A program made the translations under genes and the position numbers. This document shows, piece after piece, positions 52,041 through 61,499 of a DNA stretch of 64,000 bases (position 1 is the first letter of the stretch; every line of letters starts with the position of its first letter). The stretch comes from Vibrio europaeus (GTDB lineage: Bacteria; Pseudomonadota; Gammaproteobacteria; Enterobacterales; Vibrionaceae), in assembly GCF_001695575.1 (NCBI RefSeq), contig NZ_LUAX01000002.1:1-64000 (forward strand), in the 5' to 3' direction. A model generated the notes under the pieces. The model saw nothing but the letters and a program-made list of their open reading frames with translations. It did no database searches and was not told the origin of the DNA.

Positions 52041-53561
52041 ATGAGCTTGGCGCATGATCCACGTGTGTTGGAGTTAGATTCACAAACAGAACTGCTAGAA
52101 CGCTTGCAGCTGTTGACTAATTTTGGCTCGAATTTGGTCACACTTGGTGGTGCATCAGGTGCGGGTAAGACTTGGCTGGCACAATACTATCTAGAAGCTT
52201 GGGCGCAAGATAAAAACCAATCGTTACTGATGTGTTACCCCAACCAAGATGAATCTCAACGTCGCTCAACTATCCTCTCTCAACTTATTTCCGAACCTCT
52301 TTTTAATCCGGCTGATTCTCTCGTCGAGTCTTTCACACGCATCATGCAGGGCGAGACCTGTGATGTAGTGATAGCGATCGATGATGCGCACCTGCTAACT
52401 GAATCCTTTGTTTCTGAACTGTGGATGTTGGTACTTGAAGCTCAGGTTAATCCAGGTTGGACCGTGAATGTGTTGTTGTTCGCTCAATCGAACAGTCTAG
52501 ATGCATTGCTGACTCGTTTGGGTTATGGTCAAGAACACAAGCCGATTGATCTTGAAATTGAACCACTTAGTCAAGAAGAAGCGGATCGATTCTTTGAACA
52601 ATTGGTGATTCGGTTTGTCGAAGATGACATGGAAAAGCGCGTTCGAAACGCGTATCGAACGGTTGCTCGTCATCCTGGCGAAATCATGGCTTTAGGGGAT
52701 CAAAAAGTGGAAAAAAGGATCATTATCCGCTCAATTGTGGGTTCACCAGTCAATATTGCACTGTTGGTTATCACGCTGCTGGTGTTAATCGGCGGTGGTT
52801 ACTGGTGGATGATGTCGCAGCCATCGCCAGATGACAAAGCTCAGCAAATCACAGAATCTATCGAACAGACGGCAATACCGACACTATCGGAAGAGCGCAC
52901 GAGCGCAGAAAGTACTGCAGCAACGATTGAGCCTGAACCTGTGGTTGATCCAACCATGGCGAATGCTGAAGATGATTCGCTCTCGCTACCACAGGATGTG
53001 ACTGAACAAATATCGAGTGTTGGTGATACCGATGAAGATCATCAGCGCGTAGTGATTACCTCTGATGTGGTTGATGCTCTGATGGAAGGCAAACCTGAGC
53101 AGGCGGATACCAGCAAAATCGAACAAGTTGTCGAGCAATCGAAAACTGAGCAGGTTGCCGAGCCTCAAGCCGCCGTCTCTTCAGATTCCGCAGCCGTAGC
53201 AGAAAGTGTTGCTGAAGAGGAAGCGGCGCCAAGTCCTACCGTGATTAAGTTCTCTTTCACCAAAGATGAGCTGAAAAGCTTTTCTCCACGTAGCTATACT
53301 TTGCAGTTAGCGGCGGTGAAATCTCTTGAGGAAGTGCAGAATTTTATTGATCGTCACCAGCTCGCCAATCAGGTATTTATCTATCCAACTCAGCGCAATG
53401 GGGTGGATTGGTACATAGTGACGTACCAAAACTATCCAACCATTCAAGTGGCGCGTGATGCGGTACAAGGGTTATCTACTGAACTGCAAAACGTAGAGCC
53501 TTGGGCCAAGTCTCTTAGCCAAGTGCAACGAGAGATTGACCGTGGTAATCAAGATAATTAG
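52041..53561 (+). CDS. damX: SPOR-domain cell division protein DamX
   Basis: Inner-membrane protein that goes to the division septum by binding denuded glycan (known for E. coli). It has 506 residues. An N-terminal AAA-like ATPase domain contains GGASGAGKT (36-44) and VIAIDDAHLL. A membrane helix spans about 234-256 (NIALLVITLLVLIGGGYWWMM), followed by an acidic, Glu/Ala-rich linker and a C-terminal SPOR domain from about 413 (SYTLQLAAVKSLEEV). The frame could start 14 codons upstream without a good start; the ATG giving MSLAHDPRVLEL is preferred. E. coli DamX is 428 residues; the linker is longer here. Confidence 0.92.
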   Translation: MSLAHDPRVLELDSQTELLERLQLLTNFGSNLVTLGGASGAGKTWLAQYYLEAWAQDKNQSLLMCYPNQDESQRRSTILSQLISEPLFNPADSLVESFTRIMQGETCDVVIAIDDAHLLTESFVSELWMLVLEAQVNPGWTVNVLLFAQSNSLDALLTRLGYGQEHKPIDLEIEPLSQEEADRFFEQLVIRFVEDDMEKRVRNAYRTVARHPGEIMALGDQKVEKRIIIRSIVGSPVNIALLVITLLVLIGGGYWWMMSQPSPDDKAQQITESIEQTAIPTLSEERTSAESTAATIEPEPVVDPTMANAEDDSLSLPQDVTEQISSVGDTDEDHQRVVITSDVVDALMEGKPEQADTSKIEQVVEQSKTEQVAEPQAAVSSDSAAVAESVAEEEAAPSPTVIKFSFTKDELKSFSPRSYTLQLAAVKSLEEVQNFIDRHQLANQVFIYPTQRNGVDWYIVTYQNYPTIQVARDAVQGLSTELQNVEPWAKSLSQVQREIDRGNQDN

Positions 53562-53654
53562 AAACTGGGTGTAATCCTGAAAATTGTCTGAGATTAATTA
53601 CAAAATATGTTACATTCCGCAGCCTTAATTTGTGGTTGATAGATAGAGCAGTAG

Positions 53655-54482
53655 ATGAAGAAGCAGCGAGCCTTCCTGAAATGGGCAGGTGGAAAATACG
53701 GACTTGTCGAAGATATTCAGCGTCACTTGCCAGAAGCTCGTAAGCTGGTAGAACCGTTCGTAGGTGCTGGGTCTGTATTTCTAAACACTAACTATGATCA
53801 GTACTTGCTCGCCGACATCAACCCTGATCTGATAAACCTGTACAACCTCCTCAAAGAAAACCCGCAAGAGTACATTACTGAGTCGAAGCGTTGGTTCTGC
53901 CCTGAGAATAATCGTAAAGAGGCTTACCTCGATGTTCGCAGCCAGTTCAATGCCACAGATGATGTGATGTATCGCTCTTTAGCGTTCCTGTACATGAACC
54001 GCTTTGGTTTTAATGGCTTGTGCCGTTACAACAAAAAAGGTGGCTTCAATGTTCCGTTTGGTTCGTACAAAAAGCCTTACTTCCCGGAAGCTGAATTAGA
54101 GTTTTTTGCTGAAAAAGCCAAGAAAGCGACGTTTGTCTGTGAAGGCTACCACGAGACATTTAAGCGCGCGCGCAAAGGCAGTGTTGTCTACTGTGACCCG
54201 CCGTATGCGCCGCTGTCAACGACAGCCAATTTCACCTCGTATGCAGGTAATGGTTTCACTCTTGATGACCAAGCTGCTTTGGCTGATGTGGCTGAGAGAG
54301 CAGCGGTTGAACGCGGTATTCCCGTGCTGATTTCGAACCACGATACCACTTTGACTCGTCGCCTTTATCATGGCGCAGAGCTGAATGTCGTCAAGGTGAA
54401 ACGCACGATTAGCCGCAATGGTGCAGGGCGTAACAAAGTTGATGAACTTCTTGCGCTATTTAGACCTGTTGAGAGCAAATAA
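53655..54482 (+). CDS. dam: DNA adenine methyltransferase Dam
   Basis: Methylates adenine in GATC, directing mismatch repair and control of replication initiation. It has 275 residues (E. coli 278). The AdoMet-binding motif FLKWAGGKYGLVEDI is at 7-21, VEPFVGAGSVF follows, and the catalytic DPPY is at 181-184, exactly as in E. coli. In V. cholerae Dam is known to be essential for chromosome 2 replication. It lies 93 bp after damX. Confidence 0.98.
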   Translation: MKKQRAFLKWAGGKYGLVEDIQRHLPEARKLVEPFVGAGSVFLNTNYDQYLLADINPDLINLYNLLKENPQEYITESKRWFCPENNRKEAYLDVRSQFNATDDVMYRSLAFLYMNRFGFNGLCRYNKKGGFNVPFGSYKKPYFPEAELEFFAEKAKKATFVCEGYHETFKRARKGSVVYCDPPYAPLSTTANFTSYAGNGFTLDDQAALADVAERAAVERGIPVLISNHDTTLTRRLYHGAELNVVKVKRTISRNGAGRNKVDELLALFRPVESK

Positions 54483-54588
54483 TCACATTTCATCACACTT
54501 CTCTATCATCTCACCTCTAGCTTAGGTAGAATTGCGCGCAAAGTTTCTTCAGTGTGCAATGATGCCCAATCAATACTAGAGGTCAGGT

Positions 54589-55260
54589 ATGAAAGATTTC
54601 CTTATCGCTCCATCAATTCTGTCTGCGGATATGGCTCGCTTAGGCGAAGACGTAGAAAAAGTACTCGCAGCAGGGGCAGATGTGGTTCATTTTGATGTGA
54701 TGGACAATCACTACGTACCTAACCTAACCTTTGGTGCGCCTATCTGTCAGGCACTACGTGACTACGGTATTACTGCACCCATCGATGTACACCTAATGGT
54801 GAAGCCAGTGGATCGCATTATTCCTGACTTCGCTAAAGCAGGTGCGTCTATGATCACTTTCCATATTGAAGCCTCTGAGCATGTTGATCGCACACTTCAG
54901 CTTATCAAAGAGCATGGCTGTAAAGCGGGTGTCGTTCTCAACCCAGCGACACCGCTGTCTCACCTTGAGTACATCATCGACAAAGTAGACTTGATTCTTC
55001 TGATGTCAGTAAACCCTGGCTTTGGTGGTCAATCTTTCATTCCAAAAACACTCGATAAGCTACGCGCAGTACGCAAAATGATTGATGAATCTGGTCGCGA
55101 TATTCGTTTGGAAATTGATGGCGGTGTGAAGGTTGAAAACATCAAAGAGATCGCAGAAGCGGGCGCAGATATGTTCGTAGCAGGTTCGGCTATCTTCAAC
55201 CAGCCAGACTACAAACAAGTGATCGATGAAATGCGCGCTGAACTCGCTAAGGTTAACTAA
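54589..55260 (+). CDS. rpe: Ribulose-phosphate 3-epimerase
   Basis: Interconverts ribulose-5-phosphate and xylulose-5-phosphate in the pentose phosphate pathway. It has 223 residues. TIM-barrel motifs are [56 protein letters not shown] and EIDGGVK, holding the metal histidines and aspartates. GAGGTCAGG precedes the ATG. gph starts 4 nt after its stop. Confidence 0.98.
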   Translation: MKDFLIAPSILSADMARLGEDVEKVLAAGADVVHFDVMDNHYVPNLTFGAPICQALRDYGITAPIDVHLMVKPVDRIIPDFAKAGASMITFHIEASEHVDRTLQLIKEHGCKAGVVLNPATPLSHLEYIIDKVDLILLMSVNPGFGGQSFIPKTLDKLRAVRKMIDESGRDIRLEIDGGVKVENIKEIAEAGADMFVAGSAIFNQPDYKQVIDEMRAELAKVN

Positions 55261-55264
55261 TTCA

Positions 55265-55945
55265 ATGAGCAACATTAAGTTAATCGCATTCGATTTAGAC
55301 GGTACGCTACTTGATAGCGTGCCTGATTTGGCTGTTGCTGCTGATCAAGCAGTTCAAGCATTAGGCTACCCGGCAGTGACAGAAGAGCAAGTACGTGACT
55401 ACGTAGGTAACGGCGCTGATGTTCTTATTGGTCGGTCGTTGAGCCGCAGCTTAACGGTCTCACCAGATTTAGATCCAGAACTGCATGCCAAAGCGCGTGT
55501 TCTGTTTGATGACTACTACGAGCAAAGCGGACACAAGCTCAGCCATCTCTACTCAGCGGTAAAAGAAACCTTGGCAGAGCTGCACAAAGCGGGCTTCACC
55601 ATGGCGCTAGTGACCAACAAACCATCGAAGTTCGTACCGGATGTTCTAGCGAAGCACGGCATTGATAAATATTTTGTTGATGTGATTGGTGGCGATACTT
55701 TCCCAGAGAAAAAACCTAACCCAATGGCATTGAATTGGCTGCTTGAGAAACATGGTTGTCAGCCACAAGAAATGTTGATGGTGGGTGATTCAAGCAACGA
55801 TATTAAAGCGGCGAAAAACGCAGGATGTCATTCGTTTGGTTTGACCTATGGTTACAACCACGGTGAGCCTATTTCGGCCTCTCAACCGGATTATGTCGCA
55901 GATACTATCGCAGATTTAGCAGAACTCTTAACGGTTTCAGCTTAA
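55265..55945 (+). CDS. gph: Phosphoglycolate phosphatase Gph
   Basis: HAD-family phosphatase that removes 2-phosphoglycolate arising from DNA 3'-end repair. It has 226 residues. HAD motif I is FDLDGTLLDS (residues 8-17), motif II is VTNKPSKF, and motifs III/IV are KPNPMALNW and MVGDSSNDIKAAKNAG. The frame runs into rpe, but the ATG at MSNIKLIAFDLDG fits the family and the operon spacing. It is followed by a strong terminator before trpS. Confidence 0.97.
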   Translation: MSNIKLIAFDLDGTLLDSVPDLAVAADQAVQALGYPAVTEEQVRDYVGNGADVLIGRSLSRSLTVSPDLDPELHAKARVLFDDYYEQSGHKLSHLYSAVKETLAELHKAGFTMALVTNKPSKFVPDVLAKHGIDKYFVDVIGGDTFPEKKPNPMALNWLLEKHGCQPQEMLMVGDSSNDIKAAKNAGCHSFGLTYGYNHGEPISASQPDYVADTIADLAELLTVSA

Positions 55946-55993
55946 TAGCGACAAAAGATCTTTTAAAATACTCGTTAATGAGTACACTGAGTA

Positions 55994-56025
55994 AACCGTG
56001 TGGATAGAAACCACGCGGTTTTTTC
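55994..56025 (+). terminator. Terminator after gph
   Basis: Stem AACCGTGTGG / CCACGCGGTT (one G-T pair) with a 7-nt loop and TTTT. It separates trpS from the upstream genes or attenuates read-through into it. Confidence 0.85.
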
Positions 56026-56060
56026 ATTATTTAGCATAAGAAGTCAAAGGAATTATTCCC

Positions 56061-57098
56061 ATGAGCAAACCCATCGTATTGAGTGGTGTTCAACCATCAG
56101 GTGAACTAAGTATCGGTAACTACTTGGGTGCTCTACGTCAATGGCAGCAGATGCAAGATGATTACGATTGCCAATACTGTGTTGTCGACCTTCACGCAAT
56201 TACGGTTCGCCAAGATCCGAAAGCGTTGCACGAAGCGACTCTAGACGCACTAGCAATCTGTCTTGCAGTTGGTGTTGATCCGCAAAAGAGCACGTTATTT
56301 GTTCAGTCACATGTACCAGAGCATGCTCAACTTGGTTGGCTTCTTAACTGTTACACCCAGATGGGTGAACTGGGCCGAATGACTCAGTTTAAAGACAAGT
56401 CTGCACGTTATTCGAAAGACTCATCTAGCCAATTTGGTGATGTGAACGTGGGCTTGTTCGACTACCCAGTCTTGATGGCAGCAGATATCCTTCTCTACGG
56501 CGCGCACCAAGTGCCTGTCGGTAGTGACCAGAAGCAGCACCTGGAGCTAGCTCGTGATGTTGCTAATCGTTTTAATAACATCTACTCACCAGAGCAGCCT
56601 ATTTTCCAAGTACCAGAGCCGTACATTCCAACGGTGAATGCACGTGTGATGAGCCTGCAGGATGCAACTAAGAAGATGTCTAAGTCGGATGATAACCGTA
56701 AGAACGTAATCACTCTGCTTGAAGAGCCTAAGTCAATCATCAAGAAGATTAACAAAGCTCAAACGGATGCAGAAACGCCACCGCGTATTGCTCATGACTG
56801 GGACAACAAAGCCGGTATCTCGAACCTAATGGGTCTATACTCGGCAGCGACAGGTATGAGCTTTGAAGAGATCGAAGCTAAGTACCAAGGCGTAGAGATG
56901 TACGGCCCATTCAAGAAAGATGTCGGTGAAGCATTGGTTGCAATGCTTGAGCCTATTCAAGCGGAATACCACCGTATCCGCGCTGACCGTGCTTACATGG
57001 ATCAGGTGATGAAGCAAGGTGCTGAGAAAGCCTCTGCACGTGCAGCAGAAACGCTTAAGAAAGCATACGAAGCGGTTGGCTTTGTGGCTCGCCCGTAA
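56061..57098 (+). CDS. trpS: Tryptophanyl-tRNA synthetase
   Basis: Class I synthetase charging tRNA-Trp. It has 345 residues (E. coli 334). The HIGH-type motif appears in [16 protein letters not shown] (8-23). The tryptophan-pocket segment [21 protein letters not shown] and KMSKS (KKMSKSDDN) are intact. AAAGGA precedes the ATG. It is the last gene of the conserved aroK-to-trpS cluster. Confidence 0.98.
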   Translation: MSKPIVLSGVQPSGELSIGNYLGALRQWQQMQDDYDCQYCVVDLHAITVRQDPKALHEATLDALAICLAVGVDPQKSTLFVQSHVPEHAQLGWLLNCYTQMGELGRMTQFKDKSARYSKDSSSQFGDVNVGLFDYPVLMAADILLYGAHQVPVGSDQKQHLELARDVANRFNNIYSPEQPIFQVPEPYIPTVNARVMSLQDATKKMSKSDDNRKNVITLLEEPKSIIKKINKAQTDAETPPRIAHDWDNKAGISNLMGLYSAATGMSFEEIEAKYQGVEMYGPFKKDVGEALVAMLEPIQAEYHRIRADRAYMDQVMKQGAEKASARAAETLKKAYEAVGFVARP

Positions 57099-57104
57099 GG
57101 CAGA

Positions 57105-57408
57105 GTGGACTTCGTCCTATGGAACGCTGCGCTACTAGAAAACTAGATAGCTAGAGTTGTAAAAGCCGATGCAATAGCATCGGCTTTTTTGATCGATTTG
57201 AAATGCTTTACTTTGGGATAACGGAACGGGCTACGCCCTATGGAACGCCTTGCTTCGGGAAAGCGAGATTGAGCGATATAAAAACAAACCGTTGATTTCT
57301 CAGGGTTGTTGAAAAACGCTAAGTTAGTTATCCAGTTATCCAGTTATCCAGTTATCCAGTTATCCAGTTATCCAGTTATCCAGCTCTCCGTAGGACGAAG
57401 TCCGTTCC
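57105..57408 (+). repeat. Composite dispersed repeat, copy 5 (AGTTATCC x7 + AGCTCTCC)
   Basis: A first hairpin GGAC-TTC-GTCC (57107-57117) starts 9 bp after the trpS stop. After CTAGATAGCTAG (57143-57154) and the trpS terminator comes the bounded core, 57223-57408: GGAAC, hairpin GGGC-TAC-GCCC (57228-57238), a spacer, seven units AGTTATCC (57326-57381) plus one variant AGCTCTCC (57382-57389), and the inverted hairpin GGAC-GAA-GTCC (57393-57403) ending GTTCC. The core is 186 bp. It lies between convergent trpS and trmL. Confidence 0.87.
57162..57191 (+). terminator. Terminator of trpS
   Basis: Perfect 11-bp stem AAAGCCGATGC / GCATCGGCTTT with loop AATA, followed by TTTTT. It is embedded between two parts of repeat copy 5. 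Confidence 0.92.
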
Positions 57409-57451
57409 CATGTCCCGCATCCCACTTCCCTAGCGAAGCGTTCGCTTCTCG

Positions 57452-57928
57452 CTACTGCGCCCCTTCAAAGCCCATTTGGCGCCAAGCTTCAAAGGCAATG
57501 ATGGCGACGGCATTGGAAAGGTTGAGGCTACGTGCGTCTGGCATCATTGGAATACGGATACGCTGCGCCATTGGCATACTTTCAATAAGTTCAGCAGGCA
57601 AGCCGCGGGTTTCTGGGCCAAACAGCAGTACGTCACCTTTCTGGAAATTAGCATCGACGTGATGGCCTGTTGTTTTGGTTGTACAGGCAAAAATTCGGTA
57701 CTCACCGCGTTCTTTCTCTAGATACTCAACAAAAGCTTGGTAATTTTTATGGCGAGTAACGCGCGCTAGGTCGTGGTAATCCAATCCCGCTCGACGAACT
57801 TTCTTCTCTTCTAGATCAAAACCAAGCGGCTCGATAAGGTGAAGGTTGGCACCACAGTTGGCACATAAGCGAATAATGTTACCCGTATTCGGGGCAATTT
57901 CTGGTTCGTAGAGGGCGATATCAAACAT
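57452..57928 (-). CDS. trmL: tRNA (cytidine/uridine-2'-O-)-methyltransferase TrmL
   Basis: SPOUT-family enzyme that 2'-O-methylates the wobble base 34 of tRNA-Leu isoacceptors. It has 158 residues (E. coli 157). Motifs are [32 protein letters not shown] and the C-terminal knot [23 protein letters not shown] segment. In E. coli trmL lies beside cysE; here it is about 28 kb away from cysE and beside a repeat copy. It is convergent with trpS. Confidence 0.96.
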   Translation of the reverse strand: MFDIALYEPEIAPNTGNIIRLCANCGANLHLIEPLGFDLEEKKVRRAGLDYHDLARVTRHKNYQAFVEYLEKERGEYRIFACTTKTTGHHVDANFQKGDVLLFGPETRGLPAELIESMPMAQRIRIPMMPDARSLNLSNAVAIIAFEAWRQMGFEGAQ

Positions 57929-58031
57929 GACTGACTCTTAACGCTGATTGTTCAAAGGCTAGAAAGTATAAGGCGACTCGTGAAAGCCGCCAAGTCTGAC
58001 GTTGTTAGTTTTGTATTGTACTTTGAGGCGA

Positions 58032-58640
58032 CTAGGCCAAAGCGGCTGCGTAGTTATCGCTTACGGCATCCCAGTTTACGACATTCCACCAAGCCTCAAT
58101 GTAGTCAGGGCGGCGGTTTTGGTAGCTGATGTAGTAGGCGTGCTCCCAAACATCGAGCGCCAAAATAGGCTCACCTTGAGCTCCTGCTACGTCCATTAGT
58201 GGGTTGTCTTGATTGCTGGTTGACGTAATGACAAGTTGTCCGTCTTTGACGATCAGCCAAGCAAAACCAGAGCCGAAAGTATTAATTGCAGCATCTGTGA
58301 ACTGCTGTTGGAATGCTTCAAAGCTACCAAAGGTAGACACAATATCCTCGCCGAGTTTTCCTTGAGGAACACCACCACCATTTGGTTTCATACAGTTCCA
58401 ATAGAGGATGTGATTATAGTAACCACCGCCATTATTGCGCACCGCGGGTGGCTGCTGAGAAATGTTGGCAAAGATATCTTTGAGCGCAGTGGACTCTAAC
58501 TCGGTACCGGAAACTGCGGCGATGAATTTATCAAAATAGGTGCGATGGTGCTTGCTGTAATGCACTTCCATCGTCTTTGCATCGATGTATGGCTCAAGTG
58601 AGTCGTAAGCGTAAGGAAGTTCAGGGAAAGTGTGAGACAT
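58032..58640 (-). CDS. sodA: Superoxide dismutase, Mn-type (SodA)
   Basis: Dismutates superoxide in the cytosol. It has 202 residues. Metal ligands are H27, H77, D163 and H167 (DVWEHAYY). Second-shell residues match the Mn type rather than Fe: glycine at G73 (RNNGGGYYNH) and glutamine Q144 (STSNQDNPLM), where FeSOD has Gln at the first position and not the second. The WNCMKPN segment is Fe-like, so cambialistic use is possible. Context also fits sodA: E. coli has sodA next to cpxAR-cpxP-fieF-pfkA. A Fur-like box and an SD-enclosing hairpin lie directly upstream. Confidence 0.85.
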   Translation of the reverse strand: MSHTFPELPYAYDSLEPYIDAKTMEVHYSKHHRTYFDKFIAAVSGTELESTALKDIFANISQQPPAVRNNGGGYYNHILYWNCMKPNGGGVPQGKLGEDIVSTFGSFEAFQQQFTDAAINTFGSGFAWLIVKDGQLVITSTSNQDNPLMDVAGAQGEPILALDVWEHAYYISYQNRRPDYIEAWWNVVNWDAVSDNYAAALA

Positions 58641-58670
58641 AGTAAATCCTCCATAATTGAAGGATTTACT
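58641..58670 (-). promoter_or_regulatory. Hairpin enclosing the sodA ribosome binding site
   Basis: Perfect 10-bp inverted repeat AGTAAATCCT / AGGATTTACT with a 10-nt loop, directly adjacent to the sodA ATG. On the mRNA the Shine-Dalgarno GGAGGA runs from the loop into the 3' arm, so folding would hide it. The gap to the Fur-like box leaves room for a leader of only about 30 nt, made mostly of this hairpin. Confidence 0.75.
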
Positions 58671-58676
58671 TTAAAT

Positions 58677-58695
58677 GATAATGAGATCTATTATC
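58677..58695. promoter_or_regulatory. Fur-like box upstream of sodA
   Basis: GATAATGAGATCTATTATC matches 15 of 19 positions of the Fur consensus, with both GATAAT / ATTATC ends intact. Fur repression of sodA is known in E. coli. The site would overlap the promoter core, 37 nt before the ATG. Confidence 0.7.
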
Positions 58696-58714
58696 AACTG
58701 TCTCTTTTGTAGGG

Positions 58715-60100
58715 TTATTGTTCCGCACCGAGTGGAAGAGCGATTTCGACTCTTAATCCGCCGAGTTTGCTCCGTTTAGCTTCGATGGTCCCGCTATGCT
58801 GGCGTATTGCACTTTCGGTGATGGTCAGGCCTAGACCTGTTCCGCCACTGTGCCTATCGCGCGCTGTTGAAACACGATAAAACGGTCTGAATATCGCGTC
58901 TAGCTCTGAATCAGGTACGCCTTCACCGTTGTCTTCAACCGCAATCATGATTTGTTGGCTAGATTCAGTGAAAGTGACTTCGATACGGTTTTTACCATAA
59001 TAGATAGCATTGCGAACAATGTTGTCCAAGGCGCTCATCAATAGCTTTGGATTACCAGAAATCACGCGTTCAGGAATGTCATTGAAGGAGAGGGTTTTAT
59101 CCATTTGTTCTGCTTCAAACTGAGCATCCGAGAGGATGGCTTCCCATAAGCTGCCCATCGGCTGAGGTTCTCGGGTTAGATGGCTATCGACCTGCATACG
59201 TGACAACTCAAGTAGCTCGCCGATCATCTGCTCCAAGCGCTGAGCTTCGGTATCAATACGAACCAGTTCAGGGCTCTCACCTTGTTTTCGAGTCGCGAGG
59301 GCATTTGCCATCCGCAGTCGAGTCAGTGGAGAGCGCAGTTCATGGGAAATATCCGACAATAAGCGCTGCTGACCCGAGATCATTTGGTTAACTGCTTCTA
59401 CCATTTGGTTAAAGCTCGTCCCCGCTTGACGAAATTCACTGGTGCCTTTTTCAAGATCAGGGTCAACCACGAATTCCCCTTTGGCGACACGTTTGGCTGC
59501 GCGTTCCAGTTTACGTGCCGGTTGGCTAAGTGCCCATGCAAGCCACAGTAGCAGAGGAGTGCTGACTAGCATTACTGCAAACAACAACTGGAATGGTCTA
59601 TCAAACATGCGCAGTAGGAATGGCGGTGGTTGATTCCATTTAACACCGATGTAGAGCAGCAAGTCTTGCTTGGCTAACGTGACAGGCAGTGGACCGGCAA
59701 GCATGTAGTGACCATAAAGTTTTTGCTTGGGTTCGCTATCGACTTCGACGCTAGTAATAAAGTTCTGTAGCGCGCGATACTTAAAGTCTTTGTGGTTTTG
59801 AGTTGTGAGCAAGTTGCCTTCTAAGTCGGTGACAAAGAAGCGCGGACGAGGATCTCGTGAAGAGCGTTTTCCACCTTCGAGCTTAAATAGAATGCGGGCA
59901 AGGTTGGTATCTTTGGCATAGCGTTTTTCGATGTTTTGCTTCAGTTCGATCATGCGATCGTAATGTTCAACTGGAATATCTCGCGCTTTGCGTGGATCGA
60001 GATGTGGCAATGACAGCACCGCCATCAGCACTAAAAACATGGTAAACCAGAATATGGCGAAGATACGCCCATATAAGCTAGTGATCTTAGGTAGGCGCAT
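58715..60100 (-). CDS. cpxA: Envelope-stress sensor histidine kinase CpxA
   Basis: Inner-membrane kinase/phosphatase that responds to misfolded envelope proteins and phosphorylates CpxR. It has 461 residues. Two membrane helices (about 10-30 and 168-188) bracket a periplasmic sensor, followed by HAMP (SQPARKLERAAKRVAKGEF) and the phosphoacceptor histidine H253 in DISHELRSPLTRLRMA. ATP-binding boxes are NIVRNAIYYGK, VEDNGEGVP and GGTGLGLTI. Its ATG overlaps the cpxR stop by one base. Confidence 0.96.
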   Translation of the reverse strand: MRLPKITSLYGRIFAIFWFTMFLVLMAVLSLPHLDPRKARDIPVEHYDRMIELKQNIEKRYAKDTNLARILFKLEGGKRSSRDPRPRFFVTDLEGNLLTTQNHKDFKYRALQNFITSVEVDSEPKQKLYGHYMLAGPLPVTLAKQDLLLYIGVKWNQPPPFLLRMFDRPFQLLFAVMLVSTPLLLWLAWALSQPARKLERAAKRVAKGEFVVDPDLEKGTSEFRQAGTSFNQMVEAVNQMISGQQRLLSDISHELRSPLTRLRMANALATRKQGESPELVRIDTEAQRLEQMIGELLELSRMQVDSHLTREPQPMGSLWEAILSDAQFEAEQMDKTLSFNDIPERVISGNPKLLMSALDNIVRNAIYYGKNRIEVTFTESSQQIMIAVEDNGEGVPDSELDAIFRPFYRVSTARDRHSGGTGLGLTITESAIRQHSGTIEAKRSKLGGLRVEIALPLGAEQ

Positions 60101-60795
60101 TAGTCCTCCTCAACCAGTAAGTAGCCGCGTCCACGTAAGGTTTTGATACGTGATTTGCCATCTTCTCGCTCTGGCAGTTTCTTACGCAGGTTGGAGACAT
60201 GCATATCGATAGCACGATCGAAAGCGGCGAGACGCTTACCTAAAACATCCAAACTCAGCGCTTCTTTGGTTAGGGTTTGCCCAGGGTTTTGGATAAAGTG
60301 GCTTAACAGAGCGAATTCTGTGGTAGTGAGCTCCATTTGCTCTCCCTGACAGTATGCTTCCTGTTTACCGGGATAGACTTGGATGTCTTGATATTCAATG
60401 CAGTCAGAGTTTTTCGAGCTTTTGCTTGCAGCAGTGCTTTGCGTACGACGTAGGATTGCTCGAATGCGAGCCAGCAGCTCTCTGTCGCTAAAGGGTTTTG
60501 GCAGATAATCATCCGCGCCCAGCTCTAAGCCAATGACTCGGTCTATCTCTTCGCCCTTAGCCGTCAGCATTAACACTGGTGTTTGCCAGTTTTCTCGCAG
60601 TCTTTTGAGGGTTTCCATTCCGTTGAGCTTAGGCATCATGACATCGAGTAAGATAAGGTCAATCTTGTCATTGAGCAGTGCCAGTCCTTCTTCGCCATTA
60701 TTTGCCTCAGACACATCAAAGCCTTCAAAGGATAGGACTTCTTTAAGTAAGCTGGTTAGCTCGGTATCGTCGTCAATCAATAAGATATTTGGCAT
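60100..60795 (-). CDS. cpxR: Envelope-stress response regulator CpxR
   Basis: OmpR-type response regulator. It has 231 residues. The receiver domain has acidic residues D8-D10, phospho-acceptor D51 in LILLDVMMPKLNG, and K in LTAKGEE. The C-terminal winged helix has TTTEFALLSHF and AIDMHVSNLRKKL. It is the first gene of cpxRA and is divergent from cpxP, with a perfect CpxR box between them. It is probably autoregulated. Confidence 0.97.
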   Translation of the reverse strand: MPNILLIDDDTELTSLLKEVLSFEGFDVSEANNGEEGLALLNDKIDLILLDVMMPKLNGMETLKRLRENWQTPVLMLTAKGEEIDRVIGLELGADDYLPKPFSDRELLARIRAILRRTQSTAASKSSKNSDCIEYQDIQVYPGKQEAYCQGEQMELTTTEFALLSHFIQNPGQTLTKEALSLDVLGKRLAAFDRAIDMHVSNLRKKLPEREDGKSRIKTLRGRGYLLVEED

Positions 60796-60870
60796 AACAA
60801 GGTCTCTACATAAGTTGGATATCTATATATTACTGTTAAATGACCAATTGATTTAGGGTCATTATCGCTC

Positions 60871-60885
60871 TTTACGATTCTTTAC
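60871..60885. promoter_or_regulatory. CpxR box between cpxR and cpxP
   Basis: TTTAC-GATTC-TTTAC on the plus strand is GTAAA-N5-GTAAA on the minus strand, an exact match to the CpxR consensus. It is placed to control both cpxRA and cpxP. Confidence 0.85.
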
Positions 60886-60979
60886 TCTCTCAATACGTTG
60901 CTTTACGCAGCAAGTCGTATTCTACACTCAAGCGCTGTGAGAACAGCTCAATCCAATAGATAAAGTGAAAGGTACGATT

Positions 60980-61483
60980 ATGAAAATGACAAAGAAACTA
61001 GTAGTAGCGGCAGTTGTTCTTCCTCTAACTCTTGGCACAGCGAGTGCGTTCGCTTTCGGTGGCAAAGATGGTAAGAAAGGCGGTCACGGCGAGTGTGGTG
61101 GTGGCTTTGACCGCGGAATCATGCGTCAACTTGACTTAACTGATGCGCAAAAAGACCAGATGAAAGAGATGCGTGAGGCAAGCAAGCAAGAAATGAAGAC
61201 GGCCTTCAAAGAGAACTTTGAAGCTCGCCATACAGAGATGCAAGCTCAAAAAGAGCAAGTTCAGGCATTGGTTCTAGCGGATAACTTTGACCAAGCGGCG
61301 GCAAACGAGCTCGCTAAGACTATGGTTGAAAAGCAAACGGAGCGTAAGGTGAAAATGCTAGAGAAACAGCATCAGATGCTGAGCATCTTAACCCCTGAGC
61401 AGAAAACAAAATTTGTTGAGCTGCAAAAAGAGCGTTCAGCAAAATGCCAAGAGAAAATGCAACAGCGTTTGAACAAGGCTTAA
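60980..61483 (+). CDS. cpxP: Periplasmic CpxP/Spy-family protein CpxP
   Basis: Periplasmic adaptor that dampens CpxA and has chaperone activity (known for the family). It has 167 residues. The signal peptide ends near TASAFA (about residue 25). A Gly/Lys-rich stretch with GHGECGGG follows, then helical repeats with two LTxxQ motifs (LTDAQ and LTPEQ). A GTG start five codons upstream is possible; the ATG used is preceded by AAAGGT. Divergent position and the CpxR box support CpxP over a plain Spy homologue. Confidence 0.92.
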   Translation: MKMTKKLVVAAVVLPLTLGTASAFAFGGKDGKKGGHGECGGGFDRGIMRQLDLTDAQKDQMKEMREASKQEMKTAFKENFEARHTEMQAQKEQVQALVLADNFDQAAANELAKTMVEKQTERKVKMLEKQHQMLSILTPEQKTKFVELQKERSAKCQEKMQQRLNKA

Positions 61484-61499
61484 AATCAATGACTAATCA

